Of a stretch of DNA of 64,000 bases, positions 1-8,997 are shown piece by piece. The stretch is from positions 67,374 through 131,373 of the forward strand of contig CAJTRT010000001.1 in assembly GCA_910579105.1 (NCBI GenBank), read 5' to 3'. The DNA comes from an uncultured Muribaculaceae bacterium (GTDB lineage: Bacteria > Bacteroidota > Bacteroidia > Bacteroidales > Muribaculaceae). The notes beneath the pieces were generated by a model. It was given only the letters and a program-made list of their open reading frames with translations, did not search any database and was not told the origin of the DNA. Position 1 is the first letter of the stretch. Each line of letters starts with the position of its first letter. The position numbers and the translations under genes were made by a program.

Positions 1-1406
1 CGAGGGTGACAACCGAGAGGCGTTCCCACCACACGGCGTCGGTCAGTTGCAGATGGTGCTCGTCCTGCACGGGGCCGAAGAGGAGCTTGCCTACCACGCG
101 GAGAATGTATACGGCGGTGATCACAATCGAACAGCAGGCCACGATGGTGAACACGCGGTGGAACATGTCGGCGTGCTCGAAGGAGCCCACGAAGATTGTC
201 ATCTCGGCCACGAAGCCCGAAAGACCCGGAAGGCCGAGCGACGCCATACCGGCGATGACGTAGGCCACGCCGAGGAACGGCATTATCTTCATCAGGCCGC
301 CCATAAGGCGTATGTCGCGGGTGTGGGTGCGGCCGTAGATCATACCGATCAGGGCGAAGAAGAGGGCGGTCATAAGGCCGTGGGAGAGCATCTGCATGAT
401 GGCGCCGGTCAAGGCGGTGGTGTTGATCATCAGGATGGCGAAGAGCACCATGCCGCAGTGGCTCACCGAGGAGTAGGCGTTGATGTATTTGAGGTCGGTC
501 TGCACGCATGCCGAGAAGGCTCCGTAGACAACCGATATGCCGGTAAGGATCAGGAAAATCCAGGCCAGGTCGTTGGCGGCCTCGGGCATGAGGTACATGG
601 CCACGCGGAAGCAGCCGTAGCCGCCGAGCTTCATCAGGACGCCGGCATGGAGCATCGACACGGCGGTCGGGGCGCAGGCGTGACCGTCGGGGCTCCATGT
701 GTGGAAGGGGAACATAGCGCCCAGAACGCCGAAGCCCACGAAGCACATCGGGAAGAGGAAGTACTGCCAGCCCTTGTCAATCGCCGCATTGCGCGAAATC
801 TCGAGGATGTTCCAGGTGAGCTGGCCCCCCTCGGGTGCCGAGTGGTAGTAGATGCCGATGAGCGAGAGCATCAGGAATGCCGAGCCGCCCATGAGCATCA
901 GGGTGAGTTTCATCGCGGAGTATTCCTTGCGTCCCGTGCCCCACACGCCGATGAGCAGGTACATCGGGATGAGGGCGACCTCGTAGAACATGAACATGGT
1001 GAAGAGGTCGATCGAGATGAAGAAGCCGAACACGCCCGTCGACAGCAGCAGGAGCCACATGAAGAAGTGGCGCGCGTCGTCAATCTTCCACGAGGCGAAC
1101 GAGCCCGCGAACACTATTATCGATGAGAGGATGAGCATGGCGATCGACACGCCGTCGACACCTACCGCGAGGTTGATGTTCAGCGGGCCGAACCACTCCC
1201 AGGAGCCGGTGAAGAGCATCTCTTCGGTATTGCCGGCCTGGCGCAGGGCGATATAGTCGACCAGCACCCAGACGCTCAGGGCCATCAGCAGCGTGGATCC
1301 CACGACCGCTATGGTGCGGATGCCCTTAACGCCGCGGCACAGCGCGAATCCCCCCAGCATCAGCAGGGGAATGATCACGAAATAAATCAGAATATTTGAA
1401 AACATC
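1..1406 (-). CDS. nuoM: NADH-quinone oxidoreductase subunit M (partial)
   Basis: Antiporter-like proton-pumping membrane subunit of complex I. The ATG is at 1404-1406 and the frame stays open to the left edge, so about 468 residues are visible and the C-terminus is outside the window. The protein starts MFSNILIYFVIIPLLML and has a string of hydrophobic helices. It contains the conserved segment FTMFMFYEVALIPMYLLIG, which carries the Glu of the proton-translocation helix. It lies 40 bp downstream of nuoL on the same strand and ends the visible part of the nuo cluster; nuoN would be expected just beyond the edge. Family assignment is firm. Confidence 0.95.
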
Positions 1407-1446
1407 TCTGTCACTATACTTTACTGTGTTAGCACTAAGGTTCCTC

Positions 1447-3480
1447 TTACAGGAGGCAGATCGCGGTTACCGCTCCGAGCACCAGCGCTCCGAGGAGGTA
1501 GAACCACACATAGAATTGCAGGTTGCCCGACTGGAGGCCGCGGATGGCGTAGGAGAGCTTGTTGGTGACGAAAGCCAGGCCGTCCATCGTGCCGTCGATT
1601 ATGTGGCGGTCAAACCAGGCGATGGGCTTGGAGACGCAGCCGAAGATAATCTTGTGGGTGATGAACATGTAAAGCTCGTCCCAGTAGAAACGGTGGTGGG
1701 CCCAGCGCCAGAGGGCGGGCATGGCATCTTTCATCTTGGCGGGGAGCGGGTTCTCCTTGCGGTACATCACCGTGGCCAGGATGATCGCCAGGATGGCGAC
1801 AGCCAGGGAGATGGCGGCCACGCTCCAGTCAAGAGCCTTGAGGTTGGTGAAGAAATCAACGCTGTCGAACATCTCGTGGCCGTTCCATGTGACGAGGTTG
1901 CCCATCGGCACGAAGCCTGCCACGCAGGAAACCACTGCCAGAATCACCAGCGGCAGGGTCATGGTCCAGGGCTGGTCGTGGGGGGCGTGGTGCCCTTCGT
2001 GTACCTTGTGCTCTTTCCACCAGAAGATGAGGTAGTAGAGGCGGAACATGTAGAAGGCGGTCAGACCGGCCACGAGCGACATCCAGATGTACCAGAAAAT
2101 CGAGTGGCCCATGGTGGCGGTCAGTATCTCATCCTTGGAGAAGAAGCCCGCGAAGGGAATGATGCCGGCAATCGCCAGGCAGCCTATCAGGAAGGTGATA
2201 TGGGTCACGGGCATGTATTTGCGCAGCCCGTGCATCGCGGTGTAGTCGTTGGAGCCGATGGCGTGGATCAGGGCGCCGGCGCAAAGGAAGAGCAGGGCCT
2301 TGAACATAGCGTGGGTGAAGAGGTGGAACATACCGGCCATGTAGCCGAGGCCGTGGTGGAACTCGGGACGGGCCACGCCGAGCGAGACCATCATGAACGC
2401 TATCTGCGAGATTGTCGAGAACGCCAGGACGCGCTTGATGTCGATCTGCGTGCAGGCAACGATCGCAGCGTAAAGGGCCGTCAGGGCACCTACCACGACG
2501 ATGATGTTTAGCGCGGCCTCCTCCATGAGGTAGAGGGGGAAGAGGCGGGCCACCAGGTAGACGCCGGCGACAACCATCGTGGCGGCGTGGATCAGGGCCG
2601 AAACGGGGGTCGGGCCTTCCATGGCGTCGGGCAGCCATATGTGGAGGGGCATCATTGCCGACTTACCCATACCGCCCATGAATATCAGCACGAGCGCCCA
2701 GGTCAGTACCGAGCAGCCCATGAACAGGGGCGCGGGAGAGCTGGTGAACAGATCCTTGATGCCGGCGGCGGTGTCGAGGCTCACCTGGTAGGTGCCGTCA
2801 AGCCCGGCGACAGGCATGGAGGTAAGGTCGGTGAAGTTGAACGTCCCGGTGTAGTAGCTCAGGATGAGTATGCCGATCAGGAAGCCCAGGTCGGCGAAAC
2901 GGGTGACGATGAACGCCTTCTTGGAAGCCGACACCGCCGAAGGTTTCGTGTAGTAGAAGCCGATCAGCAGGTAGGAGGACGCTCCCACCAGCTCCCAGAA
3001 GATGTACATCTGGAAGATGTTGGTGGCCACCACAAGGCCGAGCATCGAGAAGCTGAAGAGCGACAGGAACGCGTAGAAGCGCTGGAAGCCTGTCTCCCAC
3101 ACGCCGTGATGGTCGCGCATATAGCCGTTGCTGTAAAGGTGCACCATGAACGATATGGTGGTGATCACCACTAACAGCAGCGCCGAAATCGGGTCGAGGA
3201 GGAAGCCGAGGCGTATCACGAGGCTCTCGGTGAAGGCGAGCCAGTCGTAGTTGAAAATCACCGCCTGCAGGCGCGTGTGGCTCTCTGCGTCGATGAAGTC
3301 GGGGCTTCCCGAGAAGAAATAGGTGAAAGCCGTGATGTAGGCCAGCGTCATTGTGACGCCCATCCCCAGGGTGCCGGCGATGCCGGCCCAGCGGTGCTGC
3401 ATCTTGTGGCCGGTGAGGCCCAGCAGCAGGAACATCGCCAGGGGGATTGCTAAAATCAGTATGGGAATTACGGGTTGCAT
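1447..3480 (-). CDS. nuoL: NADH-quinone oxidoreductase subunit L
   Basis: Distal antiporter-like proton pump of complex I, 677 residues and full length for the family. The conserved core includes YIFWELVGASSYLLIGFYY near residues 156-174 and PTPVSALIHAATMVVAGVYL near 290-310, where the Lys/His/Glu residues of the proton path lie. The long hydrophobic C-terminal region fits the transmembrane anchor and lateral helix. It begins 8 bp after nuoK and ends 40 bp before nuoM, so translation is probably coupled within the operon. No other function fits. Confidence 0.97.
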   Translation of the reverse strand: MQPVIPILILAIPLAMFLLLGLTGHKMQHRWAGIAGTLGMGVTMTLAYITAFTYFFSGSPDFIDAESHTRLQAVIFNYDWLAFTESLVIRLGFLLDPISALLLVVITTISFMVHLYSNGYMRDHHGVWETGFQRFYAFLSLFSFSMLGLVVATNIFQMYIFWELVGASSYLLIGFYYTKPSAVSASKKAFIVTRFADLGFLIGILILSYYTGTFNFTDLTSMPVAGLDGTYQVSLDTAAGIKDLFTSSPAPLFMGCSVLTWALVLIFMGGMGKSAMMPLHIWLPDAMEGPTPVSALIHAATMVVAGVYLVARLFPLYLMEEAALNIIVVVGALTALYAAIVACTQIDIKRVLAFSTISQIAFMMVSLGVARPEFHHGLGYMAGMFHLFTHAMFKALLFLCAGALIHAIGSNDYTAMHGLRKYMPVTHITFLIGCLAIAGIIPFAGFFSKDEILTATMGHSIFWYIWMSLVAGLTAFYMFRLYYLIFWWKEHKVHEGHHAPHDQPWTMTLPLVILAVVSCVAGFVPMGNLVTWNGHEMFDSVDFFTNLKALDWSVAAISLAVAILAIILATVMYRKENPLPAKMKDAMPALWRWAHHRFYWDELYMFITHKIIFGCVSKPIAWFDRHIIDGTMDGLAFVTNKLSYAIRGLQSGNLQFYVWFYLLGALVLGAVTAICLL

Positions 3481-3488
3481 AGCGGCGG

Positions 3489-3800
3489 TTAGTGTTTCAT
3501 TTTGTTGGCGTCGCGCACGTCAATGTTTTCCGACACGCGGAAAAGGTTGATGATGATCGCTATGGCGAGTGCCGTCTCAGCGGCCGCCAGGGCGATGGCG
3601 AAAAGCGTGAAAAACATTCCCTCGAGCTGGCCGGGGAAGAGGAAGCGGTTGAATATCACGAAGTTCATATCGACCGCGTTAAGCATCAGCTCCAGGGAGA
3701 TGAGCATCGCGATCATGTTGCGGCGGGTGATGAACCCGTAGATTCCGCAGCAGAACATGAACAGGCTCGGAAGCAGGTAATAGAGGATGGTGATGTCCAT
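3489..3800 (-). CDS. nuoK: NADH-quinone oxidoreductase subunit K
   Basis: Small three-helix membrane subunit of complex I, 103 residues and typical of the family. The motif LISLELMLNAVDMNFVIF holds the conserved Glu of helix 2 that takes part in the intramembrane proton path, and a second Glu lies in AAETALAIAIIINLF. It sits between nuoJ (25 bp upstream) and nuoL (8 bp downstream). Confidence 0.96.
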   Translation of the reverse strand: MDITILYYLLPSLFMFCCGIYGFITRRNMIAMLISLELMLNAVDMNFVIFNRFLFPGQLEGMFFTLFAIALAAAETALAIAIIINLFRVSENIDVRDANKMKH

Positions 3801-3825
3801 GGTTGTCTTTTTCCGTCAGTTTCGG

Positions 3826-4341
3826 TTAATGGTTTTTACGGGCGATCACCACTCCGCCGATTATGCAGGCGAGCAGCAGCACGCTGATCGCCTCGAAGGG
3901 GAGGAGGTACTGGCCGTGGCCGGTGCCCATCAGTGTCTGGCCGATCAGCTCCATGTCGGGGTTGCCGCCCTGCGGCAGCGCGCCCAGCAGCGAGCAGCGG
4001 CTCGCGAGCGAGTAGCCGGCCACCAGGAATGTGGCGAGCGCCCCGGTGAGGCCCAGAACGCGTTTTTTAGAAGCGAGTTTGGCGCTGTTGTCGCCGGGGT
4101 GGCTCGTCAGGAGTATGGAGAAGACGAACAACACCACTATGCCGCCCGCGTAAACGGCGATCTGAACCGCCCCGAGGAACTCGTAGTCGAGCTTGAAGTA
4201 GAGGGCGGCTGTCGCGAAGAGGGCGAACAGCAGGTAGGTGGCGGCGCGCAGGATCTTGCGCGTTGTGACAGCAAGCACCGAGCAGACGATAATCGCCAAG
4301 GCTATTACCGCGTAGACGATGATACTTCCTACAGAATCCAT
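3826..4341 (-). CDS. nuoJ: NADH-quinone oxidoreductase subunit J
   Basis: Membrane subunit of complex I, 171 residues with about five predicted helices. The segment ALYFKLDYEFLGAVQIAVYAGGIVVLFVF is diagnostic: it contains the pi-bulge helix (Y-A-G-x-I-x-V-L-F) that rearranges during quinone-coupled pumping. It lies 79 bp after nuoI and 25 bp before nuoK. It reads as an intact gene. Confidence 0.95.
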   Translation of the reverse strand: MDSVGSIIVYAVIALAIIVCSVLAVTTRKILRAATYLLFALFATAALYFKLDYEFLGAVQIAVYAGGIVVLFVFSILLTSHPGDNSAKLASKKRVLGLTGALATFLVAGYSLASRCSLLGALPQGGNPDMELIGQTLMGTGHGQYLLPFEAISVLLLACIIGGVVIARKNH

Positions 4342-4420
4342 ATGATTGGTTTGTTTTTGTTTTTTCGGTTTTGAAAAGCGCCCGGCCAGGTCTTATTCCG
4401 CGGCCTCGGCGATGATTGTC

Positions 4421-5131
4421 TTACGCCTCTCCGGCTTTCTTCGCGGCGGCCTCGCGGGCGGCCTTGGCCTTGATGGCTGCCTGTATCTTGGCGAGCTTCT
4501 CGGGGTCGCCGGCTGCGGCGGCGAGTGCCTTGGCCGCTTTGTCGTCGGCGGGGGCGGCGGGGGTGTCACCGGCAGCGGCGGCCTTCTTGGCGGCGGCAGC
4601 TGCCTTGGCGGCCTCTATCTTGGCCTGGCGCTCAGCCTCCATCTTGGCGATCTGCTCGGGTGTGGGCTTCGGTTCGGGCTTCTCAGGCAGGTAGTTGAGC
4701 TGCTTGACCAGCTTCTCGCGGGTGAACACGGCCTGCTCGAAATCGTTGTTGAACTCGATGGCGTTGGTGGGGCATGTGGTGACGCATAGCTGGCAGAAGG
4801 TGCAGCTTCCCAGGTCGTAGATGTAGCGGTCGAGTTTCTTTTTCTTCTTGCCGTCCCACGTGTCGACCATCTTGGTCTCCACTGTCAGCGTGCCGTTGGG
4901 GCAGTTGCGCTCGCAGGTGCCGCAGGCGATGCAGCGGTGGTTCCCTTCCTCGTCGTAGATGAAGCGGAGGACGGCGCGGAAGCGCTGGGGAACGTGACGG
5001 GTCTCGCGGTCTTCGGGGTATCTTTCTGTAATCTTAGGGGTTACAAACTCCTTTCCGGTAACCTCGAGGCCCTTTACGAGGCTCGAGATTCCTTTCCCTA
5101 AGGATGAGAAGTAGTCTTTGATGCTACCCAT
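4421..5131 (-). CDS. nuoI: NADH-quinone oxidoreductase subunit I with Ala/Lys-rich tail
   Basis: Peripheral-arm subunit carrying two [4Fe-4S] clusters (N6a/N6b) that pass electrons towards NuoB. Two ferredoxin motifs are intact: CIACGTCERNCP (Cys67, 70, 73, 77) and CTFCQLCVTTCP (Cys110, 113, 116, 120). After about residue 155 the usual fold ends. A low-complexity Ala/Lys/Glu tail of about 80 residues follows (KMEAERQAKIEAAKAAAAAK and beyond), longer than the 160-180 residues common for NuoI. This is the first nuo gene after the inserted atp block; atpG ends 84 bp upstream. The tail's role is unknown. Confidence 0.95.
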   Translation of the reverse strand: MGSIKDYFSSLGKGISSLVKGLEVTGKEFVTPKITERYPEDRETRHVPQRFRAVLRFIYDEEGNHRCIACGTCERNCPNGTLTVETKMVDTWDGKKKKKLDRYIYDLGSCTFCQLCVTTCPTNAIEFNNDFEQAVFTREKLVKQLNYLPEKPEPKPTPEQIAKMEAERQAKIEAAKAAAAAKKAAAAGDTPAAPADDKAAKALAAAAGDPEKLAKIQAAIKAKAAREAAAKKAGEA

Positions 5132-5173
5132 TTCTGTTTTGTTTCAGTTACGTTCTTTTGTTTTTTCTCAGTG

Positions 5174-5201
5174 ACCCGCCGGAGCGCTAACCCCGGCGGA
5201 C
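5174..5201 (-). other. Hairpin in the atpG-nuoI junction
   Basis: The 84-bp gap between atpG and nuoI contains a perfect 7-bp inverted repeat, CCGCCGG/CCGGCGG (5176-5182 and 5193-5199), with a 10-nt loop. In the transcript it is followed by ACTGAGAAAAAA rather than a U-tract, so it does not look like an intrinsic terminator. It could be an mRNA-stabilising or processing hairpin at the junction between the two complexes; that role is inference. Confidence 0.5.
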
Positions 5202-5215
5202 CTTGTGGGTTGTCC

Positions 5216-6097
5216 CTATCTCACCTGGCCGCCCAGGATGTCGAGCAGTTCGGTAGTAATCGCGGCCTGGCGCAGCTTGTTGTATTCGAGCTGCAGCTGG
5301 TCGAGAAGTTTCTTGGCGTTGTCGTTGGCGCTCTGCATGGCCATCACGCGGGCTGCCTGCTCGCTGGCCCGGTTCTCGGTGAAGATGTCCTGCATGACCG
5401 CCATGAGGTACATTGGGAGCACGCGGCGGAATATCACTTCTGCCGACGGCTCGAAGATGTACGGGCGGTCGGTGGCCTCTCCGCTGCCGACGGAGAACAC
5501 CTCCTGTGTCACGGGCAGGAGCTGCGTGGCTTTCACGCGCTGGCGGCTGACCGACTGGAACTCCATATAGAGGGTGTCCACCCGGTCGGTCGATTTGTCG
5601 AGGAACATGTCGCGGAGGCGGTTGGTGAAGGCTGTGACGGCCTTGTCGGTGCTCTTGGAGTCGATCCCGTCGACAGGGGCTACTTCCACTCCCGGCACAC
5701 GCAGCTTGGCTGCCGCCTTGCCTATCTTGCATCCGACGGGGATTATGGTAATCGCCACTCCCTCGCCGTAAAGGCCGCGGTAGAAGTCAAGGCGCTGGAG
5801 CATCTGCTTGAAGATGTTCACGTTGTAGGCGCCGCACAGGCCGTCGTCCGAACCCCACACTACCAGGGTCAGCCTCTCGACGGGGCGTGTTTCCATCAGC
5901 GGCGAGGAGAATGCCGCGTCGGATGCCGCCAGGTTGGCGATGATGGTCTCGATCTGCCCTCTGAACGGCTGGAGCTGGCGCAGTGCCTGCTCTGCCTTGT
6001 GCATCTTAGCAGACGAAATCATCTTCATGGCGCCGGTTATTTTCTCCGAGGAGCGTACCGAGCCTATGCGTCCTTTCAGTTCTCTAAGGGTTGCCAT
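5216..6097 (-). CDS. atpG: ATP synthase F1 subunit gamma
   Basis: Central rotor stalk of F1, 293 residues. The N-terminal coiled-coil helix begins MATLRELKGRIGSVRSSEKI and continues with TGAMKMISSAKMHKAEQAL, the conserved K-I-T-x-A-M-x-M-V region. The C-terminal helix contains MQSANDNAKKLLDQLQLEYNK followed by RQAAITTELLDILGGQ, also canonical. It is the last gene of the atp block and is followed on the same strand by nuoI. The gene appears intact. Confidence 0.97.
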   Translation of the reverse strand: MATLRELKGRIGSVRSSEKITGAMKMISSAKMHKAEQALRQLQPFRGQIETIIANLAASDAAFSSPLMETRPVERLTLVVWGSDDGLCGAYNVNIFKQMLQRLDFYRGLYGEGVAITIIPVGCKIGKAAAKLRVPGVEVAPVDGIDSKSTDKAVTAFTNRLRDMFLDKSTDRVDTLYMEFQSVSRQRVKATQLLPVTQEVFSVGSGEATDRPYIFEPSAEVIFRRVLPMYLMAVMQDIFTENRASEQAARVMAMQSANDNAKKLLDQLQLEYNKLRQAAITTELLDILGGQVR

Positions 6098-6152
6098 TTA
6101 GCGCTGTTTGGGGTTGCTGTTGGTTTGTCCGTATAAAGCAGGGTGGGGGAAA

Positions 6153-7727
6153 TCAGGCGAAGCGGGCGGCCACTTCCGAGGCTGCCTCCTTGAGCTTGGC
6201 GGCGCAGTCGTCGGTGAGCTGGCCGGAGCGGATTACTCCGAGCACGTCGTTCTCGTATTTGGCGTGCAGCAGTTGCAGCAGGCCGTCCTCGAATTCGGCG
6301 ACCTTTTCCACCGGCACGTCGGCCAGCAGGCCGTTGACTCCGCAGTAGATCACGGCTACCTCGTCCTCCACTGGCCACGGCTTGTACTGGGGCTGTATGA
6401 GGAGGCGCTCGTTCTTGCGGCCGCGGTCGATCACGCGTGCGGTCACCGGGTCGATGTCGCCGCCGAACTTGGTGAACGATTCAAGCTCGCGGAACTGTGC
6501 CTGGTCGATTTTCAGCGTGCCGGCCACTTTCTTCATCGACTTGATCTGGGCGTTGCCGCCTACGCGCGACACGGAGATGCCCACGTTGATCGCGGGGCGG
6601 ATGCCTCGGTTGAAGAGGGCGGTCTCGAGGTAGATCTGTCCGTCGGTGATGGAGATCACGTTGGTGGGTATGTAGGCCGACACGTCGCCCGCCTGGGTCT
6701 CGATGATGGGGAGGGCTGTGAGCGACCCTCCACCCTTGACCATCGGCCTGAGCACTTCCGGGAGGTCGTTCATCTTCTCGGCCACCTGCTGGTTGTCAAT
6801 GATTTTGGCGGCGCGTTCCAGCAGGCGCGAGTGCAGGTAGAAGATGTCGCCGGGATATGCCTCGCGGCCCGAGGGGCGTTTGAGGATAAGCGAGATCTCG
6901 CGGTAGGCTACGGCCTGTTTCGAAAGGTCGTCGTAGATGATCAGAGCGTCGCGGCCGGTGTCGCGGATATACTCGCCGATGGCCACTCCGGCGAACGGGG
7001 CGTAGTAGCGCATCGCCGCGGAGTCGGCGGCGGTGGCCGCCACGACGCAGGTGTAGTCCAGGGCGCCGTGCTTACGGAGGGTCTCCACCGTGGCTGCCAC
7101 GGATGATGCCTTCTGGCCTATCGCGACGTAGATGCAGTAGACGGGTTTCCCTTCCTCGAAGTTCTTGCGCTGGTTGATGATGGTGTCGATGGCGATGGCG
7201 GTCTTGCCGATCTGGCGGTCGCCGATGATGAGCTCGCGCTGGCCGCGGCCTATGGGCACCATGGAGTCAACTGCCTTGATGCCTGTCTGCAAGGGCTGCT
7301 TCACAGGCTGGCGGTAGATTACGCCTGGGGCCTTGCGTTCCAGCGGGAGGCGGAGGAGCTTGCCTTCGATGGGTCCGCGGCCGTCGACTGGCTCGCCGAG
7401 GATGTTGATCACGCGGCCGAACACTCCCTCGCCGACCGGTATGGAGGCGATCTCGCCGGTGCGGCGCACCGACATGTTCTCGGTGATCTTGTTCACCTCG
7501 TTGAGCAGGATGACGCCGACGTTGCTTTCCTCGAGGTTGAGAGCCACGCCCTTGACGCCGTTCTCAAACTCCACAAGCTCGTTGGCGCACACGTTGTCGA
7601 GTCCGTAGACGTGGGCCACGCCGTCGCCCACTTCGAGCACGGTGCCGACCTCCTCGAAGGACACGGATTTGTTGACGGTCTCGAGCTGCTGTTTTAATAT
7701 CTGGGATATCTCGCTAGGATTGTTCAT
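6153..7727 (-). CDS. atpA: ATP synthase F1 subunit alpha
   Basis: Non-catalytic nucleotide-binding subunit of F1, 524 residues. The P-loop GDRQIGKT is at about residues 169-176. VGISVSRVGGNAQIKSMKKV, carrying the conserved Arg finger that acts at the neighbouring beta catalytic site, is also present. It lies 8 bp after atpH and 55 bp before atpG. Full length and intact. Confidence 0.98.
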   Translation of the reverse strand: MNNPSEISQILKQQLETVNKSVSFEEVGTVLEVGDGVAHVYGLDNVCANELVEFENGVKGVALNLEESNVGVILLNEVNKITENMSVRRTGEIASIPVGEGVFGRVINILGEPVDGRGPIEGKLLRLPLERKAPGVIYRQPVKQPLQTGIKAVDSMVPIGRGQRELIIGDRQIGKTAIAIDTIINQRKNFEEGKPVYCIYVAIGQKASSVAATVETLRKHGALDYTCVVAATAADSAAMRYYAPFAGVAIGEYIRDTGRDALIIYDDLSKQAVAYREISLILKRPSGREAYPGDIFYLHSRLLERAAKIIDNQQVAEKMNDLPEVLRPMVKGGGSLTALPIIETQAGDVSAYIPTNVISITDGQIYLETALFNRGIRPAINVGISVSRVGGNAQIKSMKKVAGTLKIDQAQFRELESFTKFGGDIDPVTARVIDRGRKNERLLIQPQYKPWPVEDEVAVIYCGVNGLLADVPVEKVAEFEDGLLQLLHAKYENDVLGVIRSGQLTDDCAAKLKEAASEVAARFA

Positions 7728-7735
7728 GGTGTGAG

Positions 7736-8281
7736 TTACTTGCTTAGAAGTTTAAGCCGGAGTTGTTTGAGTTCGTTTTTGATGGACGCGTCGAGGCGTT
7801 CGGAGTTGATGCCTATGGTGAAGCCTCCGATCAGCGAAGGGTCGAGGGCGAAGGTGTATTCCATCGTTCCTCCGTCGAGGTGTCTGGCGATGATGTCTTT
7901 AAGCCGTTTTTCCTCCTCGGGGTCGAGGGGGGCGGCGGCGGTCACCGTCACCAGTGATATTTTGTTGGCTTTCCGGTAGATGTCGCAATATGCGATGGCG
8001 GCTCCGCGGGCCATGTCGAGGCGCTTGTTCCTGGCCAGGAGCCTGAGGAAGTCGGCCAGCACGGTGTCGTCGGCAGGGGAGCCGGCGGCTGTCGCGATCA
8101 GCTTTTCCTTCTGCGAGTCGTCGATGAATGGGTTGTCGAGCGTCTGCTGCAGCTCTGGGTTGTCGCGGAAGCTGGTCTCGAGAGTGCCCATTGAGCGGTA
8201 CAGGCTGTCGGCCTTGCCGCGCTCTGAGGCATACTCGAAGAGGGCTTTCGCGTAGCGTTTCGGAATGAGGCCTTCGTTCAT
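7736..8281 (-). CDS. atpH: ATP synthase F1 subunit delta
   Basis: Peripheral-stalk subunit linking the b dimer to the top of F1, 181 residues. It starts MNEGLIPKRYAKALFEYA, matching the conserved N-terminal helix. It ends with LIGGFTIGINSERLDASIKN, equivalent to the family's G-G-x-x-x-x-x-x-x-x-x-D-x-S motif. It lies 33 bp downstream of atpF and 8 bp upstream of atpA. Confidence 0.95.
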   Translation of the reverse strand: MNEGLIPKRYAKALFEYASERGKADSLYRSMGTLETSFRDNPELQQTLDNPFIDDSQKEKLIATAAGSPADDTVLADFLRLLARNKRLDMARGAAIAYCDIYRKANKISLVTVTAAAPLDPEEEKRLKDIIARHLDGGTMEYTFALDPSLIGGFTIGINSERLDASIKNELKQLRLKLLSK

Positions 8282-8314
8282 CTTCTCGGTTGCTTTGTTG
8301 TCGCTGATGGCGGG

Positions 8315-8812
8315 TTAGTTGGTGGTTTCGATCTCGTCGAGGATGGAGTTGACCAGGCGTTTCTGAGCCTGGGTGTCCTTCATCTGGTCGCGGGTGATGC
8401 GGTTGGCGATGTCGAGCGCCACCTGGCTTACCTGGTCGCGGATGTTTTTCTCGGCTTCCCGGCGGCTCTGCTCGATGGATACCTTGGCGGCGTCCATGAC
8501 TTTCTGGGCCTCGACCTTGGCCTCGTCGTGGGCCTGCTCGATAATCTGTGCCTTCATCTTGTTGGCCTCGGCTATGATGCCGGCCTGCTCGTGGCGGGCC
8601 TTGGCGATTTCCCTGCGGGCTTCCTCCTGGGCGTTGTCGAGCTGCTCTTTGGCGTTACGGGCATATTCCACGCCTTTGTCGATGAGGTCGGCGCGGCCGT
8701 CGATTCCTTTCAGGATCGCGGGCCAGGCGAACTTCCACAGGATGAAGAAGAGGATGAGGAACGATACGAACATCCATATCGTCAGGCCGAAGTCAACTTT
8801 GAAAAGTTCCAT
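8315..8812 (-). CDS. atpF: ATP synthase Fo subunit b
   Basis: Membrane-anchored stator of the ATP synthase, 165 residues from the ATG at 8810-8812. The N-terminus (MELFKVDFGLTIWMFVSFLI) is the usual transmembrane anchor, followed by a long charged, Ala-rich coiled coil. The frame is open 54 codons further upstream, but that stretch is Pro/Arg-rich and unlike the family, so the internal ATG is preferred. It is separated from atpE by 185 bp, the longest gap in the atp block. Confidence 0.95.
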   Translation of the reverse strand: MELFKVDFGLTIWMFVSFLILFFILWKFAWPAILKGIDGRADLIDKGVEYARNAKEQLDNAQEEARREIAKARHEQAGIIAEANKMKAQIIEQAHDEAKVEAQKVMDAAKVSIEQSRREAEKNIRDQVSQVALDIANRITRDQMKDTQAQKRLVNSILDEIETTN

Positions 8813-8997
8813 AGATTCTCTGCGTTTATCTGCCGCGCGTCCTTGTGACGGCGGTCGGGAGGTGGTTTTTAGAGAGGTTTGGCGGGTGGGTGGAGCGGGG
8901 GTGTCGGGAGAAGCCTGTCTCACTGTCAGAAGCCGCTCGGCCGCGGCGCCACGCGGCGCGGGAGTCTCCGCCACCGCGTAGCGCCACCGGGCTGGCT
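8813..8997 (-). other. 185-nt atpE-atpF spacer
   Basis: Non-coding spacer after the c-subunit gene, much longer than most other gaps in the cluster (8-85 bp). It is very GC-rich, with overlapping short inverted repeats of the GTGGCGC/GCGCCGC type in its atpE-proximal half. It has no convincing promoter or U-tract terminator. Because c is needed in many copies per complex, a structured 3' region after atpE could protect its mRNA; this is inference only. Confidence 0.35.

Noticed and set aside
47..1126. Long plus-strand open frame (359 codons) opposite nuoM
   Set aside because: His/Glu/Arg-rich shadow of nuoM on the complementary strand; no domain, and nuoM is unmistakable.
1396..2511. 371-codon plus-strand frame opposite nuoL
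   Set aside because: Compositionally biased antisense frame of a GC-rich gene; no signal, promoter or family motif.
8813..8974. N-terminal extension of atpF
   Set aside because: Open by chance: Pro/Arg-rich, unlike any b subunit; the transmembrane start MELFKVDF is internal.
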